A DNA stretch of 64,000 nt from Prostheceraeus crozeri. Its lineage: Eukaryota; Platyhelminthes; Polycladida; Euryleptidae. The stretch spans positions 1 to 64,000 of the forward strand of contig CAJQUW010005710.1 in NCBI GenBank assembly GCA_907163375.1. The letters run 5' to 3'. Below, in pieces: positions 10,850 to 23,964 of this stretch (its first letter is position 1; every line of letters starts with the position of its first letter). Below the pieces are notes generated by a model. It had not been told where the DNA came from and searched no databases. It saw only the letters and a program-made list of their open reading frames with translations. A program made the position numbers and the translations under genes.

Positions 10850-11758
10850 TAAATATTTCTCTCCATCGGCTGTTAGTTATAATTTGTACAGGATTTAGTA
10901 ATTTTATTATTGTACGCATATGTCTATCACTGGCAATATTTGTTCAGAAATAAGGTGTTCCACATTTTAATCGTTAAGCTTATCCTGATGTTATTACAAT
11001 GATATGATAATTTGCATTTTTCATGATGAATTGATGACAGTATATTACACGTCTACTCATTACCTAATGTGCCTCTACAGAAGTAAAACCCATTTCATAA
11101 ATCATAATTTTTAAACATGAAATCGTGTAGATGAAGAGATGAAACCCGCATGAGATGAACAGTCAAATTCAGGCTTTTATTTGACGTATTGTTCATCACG
11201 ATACGTCAACTTTTAGTGAAAATGTGTGATTATGACTCTAAAAATCTGCTTGATTGCTTAATCGAATAACTGCCATTATTAATTTAAGTTAAACTGCTTT
11301 TGGTTGTGAGTCACTCGCGCATTTGTTACAGCTTTCAGTTTGTGAGTGCGATCTTCGATGAGAATCCGTTGACATGTGTATTTATATTTAATAACATCAT
11401 GCCAGGCAATCACAACAAAGTACAAATCAATTTTCGAATTATAGTTGTGATTCGTTGATACTGGCTTTGACAGGGCAATCCAAAGTTAGCAATATACTGA
11501 CGTCAGTTTTGGTTACAGTTCGCGGTACATTTCAAACAGCGATCAGTCAGAGGACTTGCTGCATCTCCATTCTTGATAGGGGCGGGTGGGGCACATTGAA
11601 CATGTTTTTGATTTTTTCTCAGCAGTTTGAATATAATCAAATGAACCAAAATCAAACTCGGATGAAAGGTTGAGGATATCCTTAGTAATCTCAAAGTTGT
11701 TGGACGTTTTTGTGACATTTAATCTCCTCACAATTTTAATTTTGAAATTTCTACCAAA
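10850..11758. other. Unannotated AT-rich stretch
   Basis: No gene recognised. The word GTGGGGCACATTGAACATG at about 11585 is a partial copy of the hairpin arm at 11759. Confidence 0.4.
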
Positions 11759-11798
11759 GTGGTTCAATGTGCCCCATGCTTGGGGCACATTGAACCAC
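11759..11798. repeat. Perfect 18-bp hairpin, GTGGTTCAATGTGCCCCA
   Basis: Perfect 18-bp arms flank a TGCT loop. A related single arm occurs near 11585, so this is probably the end of a small dispersed element. It has no T-run or context that would make it a terminator. Confidence 0.6.
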
Positions 11799-14700
11799 CC
11801 ACTGGGGTGGCTATACACATTGCGATGTTCATCAAATCTCAAACGAAAAGGGCGTGAAGATCATCTATGTAGCTATTAGAACTAAAATGACAAATAAACG
11901 GATAAACAACAAAACTAATATTGCAATTATTATGATTAAGAATTTTCTACAAAGAAAACAATTAGTTAGCGTGTACTATTATTATTCTTGTTTCGAAATA
12001 AGTAACATAATTTTATGTTACTTTTATTTTGCGAATTTGATGTCAAGTTTATATTTACGAATATGATAATTAATTTTGCGAGAAAAACTATCACTAATAA
12101 AATCAATATTTAGAACAACTTTATTTTCATTAAAATAGTTTTTGATTTACGCGAGCGTTTGTTAATAACGAAATCTGTATCAGAGCGACCATTACATTTG
12201 AGACGAGATTTGGTTTTGTTTCCAGCTTCGGATGCCAAGAGAGTTAGAGCTGTACTTCTTTTATCGATGCTGTCAAAGGTGTTGACAGTGAAGTTTCTCT
12301 TTACATAACTGGAGACCTAACTATCTCTAGCAAAGGACGGGTACAACTTGACGAACGATTTCATTTTGATAATGGCAAAAATTAAATTTGCTTAACCCAT
12401 AGTGAAATCTTATAGTTCAAGTATTATAAAACTATAGTTCAAGTAGATATTTTCAGGGATATCGGTCGCAAACTTAGTAACCTTATTTAGTAAGTTTAGC
12501 AGTTTTTAGGTTTCAACTCAGTAAATAAAGATGTAGTTTAATAAAGTTTATAGATATAAATAATAATATACAATAAGAAAAGTTAATCCTTTTTATGAAT
12601 AAATCTATTAATAATATTTTTTCTTCTAATTTAAGTCATTTTTTCTTCTCAAGAATGGGTGATCAATAATCAATGATGTCAATCAATAATCAACCATTAA
12701 AGCGATAGTAAGTATTCGTGTTCAAAATAGGTTGTAAAGCTTCTATGTGAAAGTGAAAATACCGCAGTGATTAGGCCTACACTATCGGCTCTCTTGGCCT
12801 GATGAACCAAGGCTAAACGGCCTCAGCTTCCCGGTTATTTACACGCAACGTGGCGCCCGAATTACCTTCGTCATTTAGTGTCGGATCAAACCAAGCCCTG
12901 AGTTGGTAATTAAAAATAAATTTCATTCTTACTAATTGAATCATGGAGCCGCTCATCTTCTTAAATTGAAAGTGATAACTCATATCAAGCACCTCCTCAG
13001 CTGCCATTACTTTTTCTTTAAAAGGCTTACTCAAAGTGCTCTTAAAGGACGTTCATTATTCAACGTGATAACATGGAAGAGACTTTTCTTATATCATTCA
13101 TCAAGTGGTAAACTGGGTTGAATCACATCATTTGTACGAAATTGATTTTATTTCTCAATTATAATTGACATGCCATAAGTTATTGCACCATATACGCCTA
13201 CAGTCGCTACATCTAGTTTCATTATATGCCAAAAATTTGATCTACAGTGGTGATGCAGTTTATTGTGTCAAAACTTTTTTGTGACTATAACGAGATACTC
13301 AGTGAATTTTCATCGACGATGGTATAAAACAAATTTATCTGATTTTTTGGAAAGTAAATGTTATCAAACTATAATTTTGTCATATTTACTTCTGCAAATA
13401 ATTATATGAATTTATGTATTATATAATTACACATCAATTTATGTAGTCCCTGCTATTTTCCTGAGTTTTCTTTCCTCAATGCGAAAGTCAATTTTCAATG
13501 ATATATGCTCTGACACATTTGAAGTCAAAATATTATAGTTCAGCTGGCAATAGACGGCCGTGCATTGATATAAGAATAGTTGGTATAGAGATTGCGGATT
13601 TCCCTTTTCCTCGCAACAAGGACCAAGAGTGTCTCCAGTTTTTCTGGGATTTTGCAGCTGCTGACGGACAGGAAACAGCGCTCACCGATGCATACACACG
13701 TTACATTGTTTCCATTTTCCGACAGTAAATGTGCAAAGTAAGAAAAACTTAAAGATGTCAAATTTCTGCAGTCAGGTTGATGCTTGACTTCATTCTGTTA
13801 TCATTTAGAGTTTTGAGTTAATTGACAAAACGGACGAAGAGCTGATAAATTAATCAAGTATTTTGAAGAGGAAAATCATCAAATATCATTAATGAGATCA
13901 CTTTTTTCAAGAGAGTTCCTCGAAGTAATTAGAGAAAGGAATTTGATGTGTAGTTAATGCCAAATCTAGTGCATCGGACTGAATCTGACTACTCGTCGAT
14001 TCGCTGACCTCCACATTGAGTCAGATGTCCATCAGATGTTCGGAAGTCAGTTGTATAATTTGTTTCATGACACCGATGGACATTAATTGGATGCCACACC
14101 TGAAGAGGATTATTACACAAAACTGGCTCAACGTGTCATCAAAACGTAGGCGATCTATGATGAAAGAAAAGTATTCGCAACGAAATAGGCTGGATGAATT
14201 TATTCTTTTCCGCAACTAATAGTGTAAGTAGAATGATTTCGTCTCCACTATTTTACATCTAGCATTTGCATAAATGAAGAATTTTTACGTCATGATCTTC
14301 GTTAGAGAATGATGTTATGATTTGCATTCTTCTGCTGTAAGAAAAGAAAGTTATTTCAATACATTTATTAACGTGTTGCACCAATCGTGATGATGAATTT
14401 TATCAGTATTGAACATGAACTATGCGATAGACTGGACGTGTGCAGGTGTCTGACGCTCGCTAAGATCTTCTGGCCCGACAGGTGTGTTTATCGATGGAGA
14501 CACAGTTTTAGGAAAGTCCGCGATCTCCTTTATCATCTATATCAATGCGTCCATCACCATTGGTGATACATCAGTGGGCGCCCGGGGGACATTTTCCTCC
14601 ACACTTTTTCAAACGTTGGCAATTGTCCCCCACAGTTTCTGGGCGCAGGTTATTATCCCATACACCTTTGAACTATACCACGTATTTTTGCAGTACTTTC

Positions 14701-15939
14701 TTTTACTTATTAAAGAAAGATGGCGGGGGCAGCCACAGGCAGAATATTTCATGACTCCTTATTTCTGATTCCCTAGCCTTCTGTTTGTCCATCTTGTTGT
14801 ATCAAATTTACAGCTACAAATGTGCTTAGCAGATTTTTGGAGTGGAACTAGCACAATTTTGATGTTTATACAGCGCCGCAAGCGAAACATCAAGCCTTTT
14901 GGGAAAGTAACTACTCGTAGTAGAATTTAAGCTGTTTAAAGCGCCTGGAATGTATACAGGATTTTCTTGGCAATTACATCAAGCAGGAATTACAGCTTTT
15001 CTAAGCTCTATCTTATTTCAAAATGTCATGATGGGGGAAGACTTTTTCTGAATCGAAATGTCTTGGCTCGTATAATGAGTAATGATATGTCCCGTAAACA
15101 GTAGAACAAATGGAATTGTTTACTTCACAATGTACGGTATAGGAGAGGGGAATTACTTAAGAGCCAAAAAACGTAACAAGGAAATGTAAATCACGTAGCG
15201 GGGTGTATACAACATAAATAATGCATCGTCTAGTCAAAAAAGTCCAACATCCTCAAAAATAGGATCATGTATCGTCAGAGGGGGCCCACTGATCGGTAGA
15301 AGGGGACCTATGGATATTATCAATTGTATTGACTTGTAATCAGAGGGGTCTTAGATGTCATTCCATCTTAGGGCCCTGTACCTCCTATTTTTATTGCATT
15401 TTCTGGCGAATCTCAGAAATGTTCCAGATAGCCGTCAAAAAATGCAGATTCTCTTCCCCGGTAATCTCAGGAAGGATCCATTAACTGTCAAATTTTTGAG
15501 TAGTGACTTCAGCAGAATATAGCCATCCAGGTTCCCCTTAATACTGGGAATGCAGAATCGAACTGCATCTACATGTCATACTAGAAATCACAACTCTAAG
15601 ATTCTGGTATCGTTATCAAGTCTGGATAAGCAACCAATGAAGATAAACATTATAGGAAGGAGAAAGGGCAATCAAAACTCTCAAATAAAACTCAACATAA
15701 TCTACTCCATACGAACGTAGTACAACGTTTTCGTCAAGCCTTCCCACCTAAAATTATTTCATATTTCGGAATCTTGATCACTTGAGTTGAGTCCTGTTTC
15801 TTCATGATTGACGAAGGAATCAGTGACTTGCAATTGTAGAAGGATCTTCTGATCAAGTGTCACGCGGATTTTTAGAAAGTACCTGCTTTGAATTCCATGA
15901 TTGTTTAAAAGTGAAGGGCCCCTTCACGAGCTGAATAGG
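11799..15939. other. Gene-poor AT-rich region
   Basis: Four kilobases in which no ORF exceeds about 95 codons and none resembles a family I know. Short palindromes such as AGTAACATAA/TTATGTTACT near 12000 look incidental. 15240-15540 has several runs of G or C related in style to the array that follows. Confidence 0.4.
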
Positions 15940-16400
15940 CTCCTTGATTATCTAAAAGGGTACCCACAGAATATCAAGAGGGCCCCCACGATGTCAAAAG
16001 GTCACCTTTACAATCTAAAAGAAACCCTCACGATCTCAAGAGGGCCCCTCACAATGTCAAAAGGGATCCTTCACGATCTCAAAAGGCCCCCTCACGATGT
16101 CAAAAGGTCACCTTTACAATCGCAAAAGGGCCCCCTCACAATCTTAATGGCCCTTCACAATCTCAAAAGGGCCCCATCACAATCTAAAAAGGGTCCCCTC
16201 ACGATGTCAAAAGGGCCCCCTCACAATCTTAATGGGCCTCTCACGATGTCAAAAAGGCGCTTCACAGTCTAAAAGGGTCTCATAACGATCTCAGGAGGCC
16301 CCTCACAATCTTGAAGGGCCCCTTCACGATCGCAGAGGGCCCCATCACGATGTCAAAAAGGCCCTTCACAATCTAAAAGGGCCTCATAACGATCTCAAGA
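15940..16400 (+). repeat. Degenerate ~27-31-bp tandem array, GGGCCCCCTCACAATCTCAA type
   Basis: Roughly sixteen imperfect units alternate CACAATCTCAAAAGGG and CACGATGTCAAAAGG themes joined by GGGCCCC stretches. The 123-codon ORF at 15901 is the repeat read in one frame (Gly-Pro-Leu-Thr-Met-Ser-Lys type) and shows no other sign of coding. Confidence 0.85.
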
Positions 16401-16607
16401 AATCTGCTTACAGCAAATTATTTCTTCCTTGGTAGAACATTGGTAGAAAGCCGGAATTCCGGTTAAAACCGGAAGAGTGGCATCCCTGCCACAGAGTCCA
16501 CAGAATCGACTCGAGATCAAGGGCACCTGACAGGAGGAATCGTGAGAAAGCAATACGCTTTTCTTTATTTCTTTATCATTATCTGTGAGTGCCCGGTTAG
16601 TTTTCAG

Positions 16608-16919
16608 TCACAGTTGAACACTGGTTTTAGGAACACCTGTTTTCCGAGAAACCGAACGACAACTGGCAGTTCCAAATTGTGGATTTGACTGTTGCGCTTT
16701 CAGTTCTTCCCTTAGACATTCCTCCCTTTCATCCTCGAGACTGGACCTATCCGATCGAGGCTTATCTGCTACTGATCCAGTATCTCTGAACCGCTGAATC
16801 AAGCGTGAGATGGCAGAAGCGATAAAACGGGTCGCGATGATAACCATGAAATATCTTGTAAGTGCGCAGTGCCGCTGAAGAGGACTTGCCTTTGGTGAAG
16901 AAAAGCTCAACAAATTCAA
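16608..16919 (-). pseudogene. Transposase-type helix-turn-helix fragment
   Basis: The frame includes ISRLIQRFRDTGSVADKPR and SCRSVSRKTGVPKTSVQ. This pattern (W/R-F-x-x-T-G-S-V-x-x-K-x-R followed by a second helix-turn-helix ending in T-S-V) is typical of the N-terminal DNA-binding region of mariner-like transposases and of the related DUF4817 family. The upstream frame is shifted, and no catalytic DDE/DDD region follows on the - strand, so this is a scrap. Superfamily assignment is from memory of the family pattern. Confidence 0.5.
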
Positions 16920-16929
16920 TGCGTGTTTC

Positions 16930-17460
16930 GAGATCTATGCCTAGTGTAAAGATTCATTGAATGTGCAAGGTCTCTATATGACTCGTCGTGTGAATAGAAT
17001 TCACATCCAGACGATAATTGACCGTTCGAAGTACTACGTGCACACAACAATAGCTTGGTGCAAGATAAGTGAATTTCGCCAACTTAACAATGTACTGATA
17101 TCAAGTCAATTGTAAACTTAAGAATCAGGAAATATAGTGTTTCTTTCTATGTGATACAATCGCAAAAATAGAATACAATGAAGAAATCAAGCAGTGGTGC
17201 ATCAAATTTCCCGACCTCAGGTACATTTTTAAGGAAATTGAATGATTGAATTGAAGCAAATGACAGCCCTTTAAAGTTTTGCGCGACTTTTGGGACGCCT
17301 GGTAGGTCTCTCTAACACGCAGAAGTAGCCTGTTTGGATTGAATTCTCACAAATTAGTGACTTCATGTAAAAGTATGCTCCATGTGTGGAGGTCATAGAT
17401 ATCAAAATGCATAGATAGAAATGATCTTATAATGCACTTGACTTACACTATGGTCCTCTA
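16930..17460. other. Unannotated stretch
   Basis: No gene or repeat recognised. Confidence 0.35.
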
Positions 17461-17625
17461 CTACAAGCTAAGATATCTTTCACAACGAAAGCGAATAGAC
17501 TGAACGCCACACTAAATTCAATCAACTGATTTGTGAGACGTGTATTTAGAAAAATTGCTTTAACTAAACAAATACAGAAGATGTTCACAAAATGCAAAAC
17601 TTCATTAGCCTTGCACAATCATCAA
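17461..17625 (+). repeat. Dispersed repeat, copy A
   Basis: CTACAAGCTAAG, then GACTGAACGCCACACTAA, TGATTTGTGAGACGTGTATT and GATGTTCACAAAA recur at 38787-39350 in the same order and orientation. This copy lacks the 405-bp insertion found in copy B. It lies just past the 3' end of the gypsy pol remnant at 17787-20050 and could be part of its LTR or 3' region, but that is unproven. Confidence 0.7.
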
Positions 17626-17786
17626 AAATGAATGAAAAAGTCTTTATATCGATTTGGTCGAAGACGTTCACGCTGTGGTCGAATATTTCTTGAAGCATTT
17701 TCTACGGCACTATCTCAAAGGTTTCACTCAGTTGATTGTCAACATCAGTTTCACTGTCAGAGTCACTGGAATCACTGTCCTCTTCA

Positions 17787-20050
17787 TTAGACATGTCCTT
17801 GATTATGTTCTTGATAGCTCTCTGTACTTCTGATGTCGTTCATGTGCGTGGGTACATTGTCAACTTCGATGTTTGTTGATGAGTGAATTGCCGTCATCCT
17901 ACCAGGTTCCCAAATACTTGTGCATTTAGCATGGGAAGGTTTCACGTAAACCAACTGGCTGATTCTGAAGTCTGATTCGATATAGTCCTCTTTCAGTGTA
18001 GTTGTTCGAGGTTGATTCGGTAATCTCCATAAATGTGCACTTTGCTTGGATGGCACACACTCAGGATCACGCTTCAGCTTAGGAAGAACGTTATACCAGT
18101 ATACTGCCTTTTCGGGGGCTGTTTTTCCTCGGGAGGTCGTTCGCTTCACTGTCCTGTGGTTTCTTTCTATAATGCCATTGTAGTTTGGTCTGTATGCGCA
18201 TCGAAATATCATCCGTACTTGAGCAGTGTTGCAACGATTTTCAACATCAAGATTCTTGAAACATTTGACATTGTCGCATAACAGTTCCTCTGGTAGGCCA
18301 TACTCATAACAATAGTCTTCAATTCTTTTACAATTGCTTTGACACCTTCATGCAAGATCATTTTCCAAATGGCAAACCTACTCGGCCCGTAATCGATCAG
18401 AGATAGAAATTTGTCACTTTTATAATGTGTGATATCGCATGCAACTCTCTTCCAAACAACATCTGCTTCAAGTGTCCGTCTATCATATTTGACAGGTGCA
18501 GGATACATAGTTTGACATCCCTTGCATGATTTGATGACACTTCGTACTTCATCCATTGTTGGGCTCAGTCCCATCGTGTGACACGCAAACATTGTTTTTT
18601 CAACACCAAAATGATGCATGAAATGTATATCTTTCGCAGTAGCTGTCAAAGTAGTGCACCTATTTCATTGTTCTGCTTGTCCTGAACAATTCGACCTGTT
18701 CGCCAATGATTCGGTATCCTTGTCAATGCGTCCGTTTTGTTATCTTATGACTTGACCAATCTAACTTTTAGAATGATACCATATTCATCTCGAAGTTCTT
18801 TAATGAGTTGGGGTCTTCGCTTGACCAGCATTTCGGACAACCCATATACATGTATTCTTGGCTTATGACTGCTAGTGAGCACACTTGTGATCCATCCAAA
18901 TACAGTTGCTGAATCCGTAATTAATTTAACCCATAGAGTAGGGATATATAGGTAGAATATCGACTAAAAAAGTATCTGTATACAGTGAAAATTTTTATAT
19001 CAAAAGATTCAGTTTTTTGCGGAGATTACGTTCCCGTGGTTCAAAAAATTGTTTGACCACTTTTGAAAAAAAGTCAAAATTTGCCAATTTATATACTACC
19101 GAGATGACTCTCCTAAATAAGTAGTATGAAACAAGTTGGATATCAAAAGGAATGAATATTTGCTAATAGCGGAAATTAAGCTAATTTGCAAGGGAATTTC
19201 ATGATCCGCATTATAATGAAAGTCTTCATGAAAAAGTCGTGATATTATTCGTGCTATCTTGGTTGAAATTTTAAGTTTTTAATTCAATTTTCACCGGCAT
19301 GATTTTATGATTCACTAAATTCATGTTTCATTTCTTGAATCTGAATAGTGATGTGTAAGCATTTGCATCTTTCAAGGTTGATTGAAATCATTGTCTTTCA
19401 TTATGTGATTTTGCTCTACCAGTAGGAGGCTGCCTGTGAAGTCACGCTTAAGAAAATACTCTTGAGGTTGAGCATGAAAGTAATAGGAACTCATCGAATT
19501 GCTAATTTAACATTAAATCTCCAAGGCTGTCATGAGAATCTGTGAAATACCATCATTCGTTCTGCATCACAATCATGATCATTCAATTCCGTGGCAATTT
19601 CTGCAAAATTGCAAAAAATTTGCATATCTCACATTTGGTGACAATACCACCTGTATCTCCCTTGAGTTCATTTAATAAAATCGAAAGTGTATACACATTG
19701 GGGATGTAATAAATGCGGAGTTACCACTCTACCTAATATACCTACTCTATGATTCAACCTTTTCAAATTTCCATTTCAATGCCAAATTGACAACTCGTAA
19801 GACTGCATCACCGTCACCATGTGTTAGCCTGTAGACACCTTCCATTTTCCTCTATCACAACACTCATTGTCATACAACTTTCATGACATCACACTTTGCA
19901 ATAGCGCTGATTTAAGTTCAACCACTTTCCTGTAAATGGATCATTCTCCTTTACCCTTGCTAAAATGCGTTGAAGGAATTCCATTGCTACTATACCCACA
20001 CTGTCACTCCAACTTCCGTCATTAAATAACTTCAAAAGTCTTTGTGGCGC
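17787..20050 (-). pseudogene. Ty3/gypsy pol remnant (Gmr1-like), RNase H to integrase
   Basis: Reading the - strand from 20050 down: a pre-RNase-H segment with SDSVGIVAMEFLQRILARVK; RNase H core ending at LALKWKFEKV; then, after an 820-bp insertion, the RNase H motif TDSATVFGWI and its tail KTDALTRIPNHW. Next comes the integrase H2C2 finger (HHFGVEKT...CKGCQ, about 18480-18610), the catalytic start ACDITHY, the late-core motif NYNGIIERNHRTVKR, and a C-terminal beta-barrel piece with VYVKPSHAKCTSIWEPGRM. This order fits the Gmr1-like gypsy lineage. Several stops and frameshifts plus the insertion make it inactive. No LTRs are confidently assigned. Confidence 0.72.
18932..19751. mobile_element. 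820-bp hAT-like non-autonomous element
   Basis: Ends are CATAGAGTAGGGATATATAG and, complemented from the right, CATAGAGTAGGTATATTAGG. The CA-x-x-G start and flanking 8-mers ATTTAACC and ATTCAACC (7 of 8) fit hAT behaviour. The insertion lies inside the RNase H region of the gypsy pol remnant. Removing it together with one duplicate joins the two halves of that domain, which independently supports the boundaries. No transposase ORF. Confidence 0.72.
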
Positions 20051-20181
20051 TGTAAGGATTGTATTGTTCGGGGTCACAGCACACAATGCTCAAGGCCTCT
20101 GAAAAGAGAGACTTGAGCTACTCCACGCGTACGAGTGAGAGCTACAGATGTACAGTATTCATACAAACATATCATGCTACA
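20051..20181 (-). repeat. Possible 131-bp LTR of the second gypsy remnant
   Basis: On the - strand the segment would begin TGTAGCATGATATG and end CAATCCTTACA, giving TG...CA ends. Directly upstream on that strand (about 20183-20195) is a TTAGGGGGGCATAG purine run that looks like a polypurine tract, and then the integrase tail. No second copy is visible because the other side is cut away. Moderate to low confidence. Confidence 0.35.
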
Positions 20182-20248
20182 CTATGCCCCCCTAAGACGT
20201 TGTCCGGGATACAAAGTCTGATACAAAAGTACAAAAGTGAATGTCACA

Positions 20249-21060
20249 CTATTGCAACTTTGAGCGGAGAACACGTGAGTCAGAGGCAGAAAACGATGGT
20301 GAAGGGTGCCCGTCTTTATCTCCAGATCGGTTGTGCGGAAATAGACGAGTCAATGCACGTGGCAAACGTCCACTGTTGCCCGAAATCGATGGGTCGAGTG
20401 ATCTCGCACTTTCCATGGGTAGGCCCTCGGTTTTGTTGTTGGGAATATGATCACTGATTTCTTGGAGAGGATCGTGGTCTGAAGATGGAAGTGGATCAGG
20501 AATAATTTCTTCAGGAGAGGAGGGTTCCCTGCTTGATTTGATTTGCCCCCGTTGATTTGAGGATTGGGATCCGTCATCAGCACTGCAAGCCTTCTCCTTG
20601 GGCAGCCCGGTCGATGGAGAGATGATTGACTGCCGAGGGAATGGTAAGTCACGTTGAACCACTGGTGTAAACTTCCGAAGAAATTTACGGTTGCGGAGAG
20701 TCACACGGCCTGAGCCATCAACGCGCACCACATACTGGTCGAACTGACGCACTTCAATGACGATGCCTGTCATGTCCCATTTCGTAGGGTGGGGTCCTGT
20801 CTGGTTTTGAATGCGAACTTGATCGCCGATGAAGAGGGCTAGAAGGCGACGAGTGTGCTCCTGCAAACGTTCCGCTATCTTCATATGACGATGGCGCAGA
20901 GCATGTTCGCGTTGCGATAGGGTTTCTGTCCACGTGCGGTGGGGTTCGTATCTGCCAGGATGTATGGGGATGAAATCTCGTATGGCGCGACCGAAGATGC
21001 ATTGGGCAGGCGACATTTTGGTTTGATGATCTGGCGTGTTCCGGTACTGGAGCATAACTC
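20249..21060 (-). pseudogene. Second Ty3/gypsy integrase C-terminal remnant
   Basis: The frame enters recognisable integrase at LQYRNTPDHQTKMSPAQ, a standard motif late in gypsy integrases. It continues through the RDFIPIHPGRY region, a basic helix with QEHTRRLL, and a GDQVRIQNQTGPHPTKWD SH3-like barrel. A Ser/Pro-rich tail runs to the stop at 20249. The catalytic DDE core is absent: similarity ends abruptly near 21060, so the element is truncated there. It belongs to a different lineage from the neighbouring Gmr1-like pol. Confidence 0.75.
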
Positions 21061-21328
21061 GCTGGAACACTACAACACACTCTAGCACACACCTCTGCAC
21101 CTTACACAAACACACCCCAACAGCAGCCTCTCCGCCGAAGCTCAAGAGTGCGAACTGCTCCTCGGTGGTTGAGCGATTTCTCAACGGGGAGGAATCTGTG
21201 ACAGCTATCTGCTCAAATCTCCTATCGTTCTATCTGATCACGTTCTACTACATCTGCTGTCTAACGAGCGTGTGGAATCTCCGAGCCCGATGCGCCTTTG
21301 CCGCGATCAAAGCACACTCACCTCAAAG
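21061..21328. other. Short flank between gypsy tail and foldback element 2
   Basis: Unplaced sequence, slightly GC-richer than average. Its last nine bases, ACCTCAAAG at 21320-21328, form the left target duplication of the foldback element. Confidence 0.5.
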
Positions 21329-21360
21329 GGGTGTGGATAAAATCCGAACAACAATATAGA

Positions 21361-22066
21361 AACTGCGAAATTTTAAAACTAGTCTAATAGTTAAACAAAA
21401 AACAATCACGGTCAAATTCACATCAATTTAAAGCAGCTACTTCTTATGAAAAAAAAATATCACCAAATTTTATCAATTTGGTAAAATAATAATTAAGTTT
21501 CTTGTTTGACTACTTAAAAGTACATCAGTTATACAATTTTTCATGGAATATGAATTTAAACTCAGTATATTCCTAGAAATGTTCAATATAGAATTTTTCT
21601 GTGATAAAGCAATGGTCTCAGTTCTTGATCTCAACTACAATGGCCCATTTGACGAACGATAGTCTTTACATTACTTAAAAGAAATAAAATATCTACTATC
21701 CCGGCCATTGACACTGCTCCACGCTATATAATAGGCAATCGCAACAAGAATAGTATTACGCGTTAAAAATATAAATAGGGCATCTTATACAAAATATGAC
21801 TCCGAAAGTATCATTTACTGAATTCCTGCAATATCCAAGTAACATCTGCAAAGAAAATGGACTAAGAGCCGTAATAATAGCTGCAATAATAAAGAGTTAC
21901 ATGATTGTTTTATATCAGAGCGTTATTGTGATTACGTGCTTGTACTCAGCATGTCAAATGTTTCCGATGTCAGTGCACAACTCTTGCTTTATCAAAATAT
22001 TGAGGAACCCGTTCAATGATCCCTCAATAACGCCGGAATGAAGTGATTTCCAGCTGAAATATAGAC
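21361..22066. other. Left subterminal region of foldback element 2
   Basis: AT-rich unique sequence between terminal repeat and array. It does not mirror the right subterminal region, which is shorter and packed with GTTCGG words. No gene seen. Confidence 0.5.
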
Positions 22067-23964
22067 TCAAGTCCATTTATTTGGCTCCGAACAACTCGAA
22101 GATGCAGTCATTCCCCTCCGAACAACTCCTTCAGCCCTGAAAAATGACCCGAACAACACTCTAGTCCACTCAATTGCCTCCGAACAACTCGAAGATGCAA
22201 TCATTCCCCTCCGAACAACTCCTTCATCCCTGAAAAATGACCCGAACAACACTCCAGTCCACTTGTTTGGCTCCGAACAACTCCTTCAACCCTGAAAAAT
22301 GACCCGAACAACACTCTAGTACACTCAATTGGCTCCGAACAACTCCTTCAACCCTGAAAAATGATCCGAACAACACTCTAGTCCACTCAATTGCCTCCGA
22401 ACAACTAGAAGATGCAATCATTCCCCTCCGAACAACTCCTTCTACCCTGAAACGTGACCCGAACAACACTCCAGTCCACTCAATTGCCTCCGAACAACTC
22501 CCTCAACACTGAGAAATGATCCGAACAATACTCTATTCCACTCAATTGCCTCCGGACAATTCGAAGATGCAATCATTCCCCTCCGAACAACTCCTTCATC
22601 CCTGAAAAATGACCCGAACAACACTCCAGTCCACTTGTTTGGCTCCGAACAACTCGAAGATGCAATCATTCCCCTCCGAACAACTCCTTCAACCCTGAAA
22701 AATGACCCGAAGAACACTCTAGTCCACTTGTTTGACTCCGAACAACTCGGAAATACAATCTTTCTCCTCCGAACAACTCCTTCAACCCTGAAAAATGACC
22801 CGAACAATACTCTAGTCCACTCAATTGCCTCCGAACAACTGGAAGATGAAATCATTTCCCTCCGAACAACTCCTTCAACAATGAAAAATGACCCGAACAA
22901 CACTCTAGTCCACTCAATTGCCTCCGAATAACTCGAAGATGAAATCATTCCCCTCCGAACAACTCCTTCAACCCTGAAAAATGACCCGAACAACACTCTA
23001 GTCCACTCAATTGCCTCCGAACAACTCGAAGATGCAATCTTGCTGCTCCGAACAACTCCTTCAACCCTGAAAAATGACCCGAACAATACTCTAGTCCACT
23101 CAATTGCCTCCGGACAACTCGAAGATGCAATCATTCCCCTCCGAACAACTCCTTCAACCCTGAAAAATGACCCGAAGAACACTCTAGTCCACTCAATTGC
23201 CTCCGAACAACTCGGAAATACAATCTTACTCCTCCGAACTCCTTCAACACTGAAAAATGATCCGAACAACACTCCAGTCCACTTTTTTGGCTCCGAACAA
23301 CTCGAAGGTGCAATCATTCCTCTCCGAACAACTCCTTCAACCCTGAAAAATGACCCGAACAACACTCTAGTACACTCAATTGCCTCCGAACAACTCGAAG
23401 ATGCAATCATTCCCCTCCGAACAACTCCTTCAACCCTGAAAAATGACCCGAACAACACTCTAGTCAACTCAATTGCCTCCGAACAACTGGAAGATGCAAT
23501 CATTCCCCTCCGAACAACTCCTTCAACCCTGAAAAATGATCCGAACAACACATTAGTCCACTCAATTGCGTCCGAATAACTCGAAGAAGCAATCTTACTG
23601 CTCCGAACAACTCCTTCAACCCTGAAAAGTGACCCGAACAACACTCCAGTCCACTTGTTTGACTCCGAACAACTCGGAAATACAATCTTTCTCCTCCGAA
23701 CAACTCCTTCGGCCATGAAAAATGATCCGAACAACACTCTGGTCCTATTATTTGACTCCGAACAACTGGAAGATGCAATCATTTCCCTCCGAACAACTCC
23801 TTCAACACTGAAAAATGACCCGAACAACACTCTAGTCCACTCAATTGCCTCCGAACAACTCGAAGATGCAATCATTTCCCTCCGAACAACTCCTTCAACA
23901 CTAAAAAATGACCCGAACAATACTCTAGTCCACTCAATTGCCTCCGGACAACTCGAAGATGCAA
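22067..23964 (+). repeat. Left array of 31-bp modules (93-bp unit)
   Basis: Three module types of 31 bp each open with a CCGAACAAC box. They continue TCGAAGATGCAATCATTCCC (A), TCCTTCAACCCTGAAAAATG (B) and ACTCTAGTCCACTCAATTGC (C). A-B-C gives a 93-bp unit, with some units lacking A. Because 93 is divisible by three, several frames stay open on both strands, including a 492-codon frame on the - strand. Similar openness in multiple frames argues against real coding. Confidence 0.92.

Noticed and set aside
11759..11798. Strong hairpin as a transcription terminator
   Set aside because: Eukaryotic context, no T run and no adjacent gene.
22442..23920. A 492-codon repetitive protein gene
   Set aside because: The frame is open because the 93-bp unit is a multiple of three; overlapping frames on the other strand are open too.
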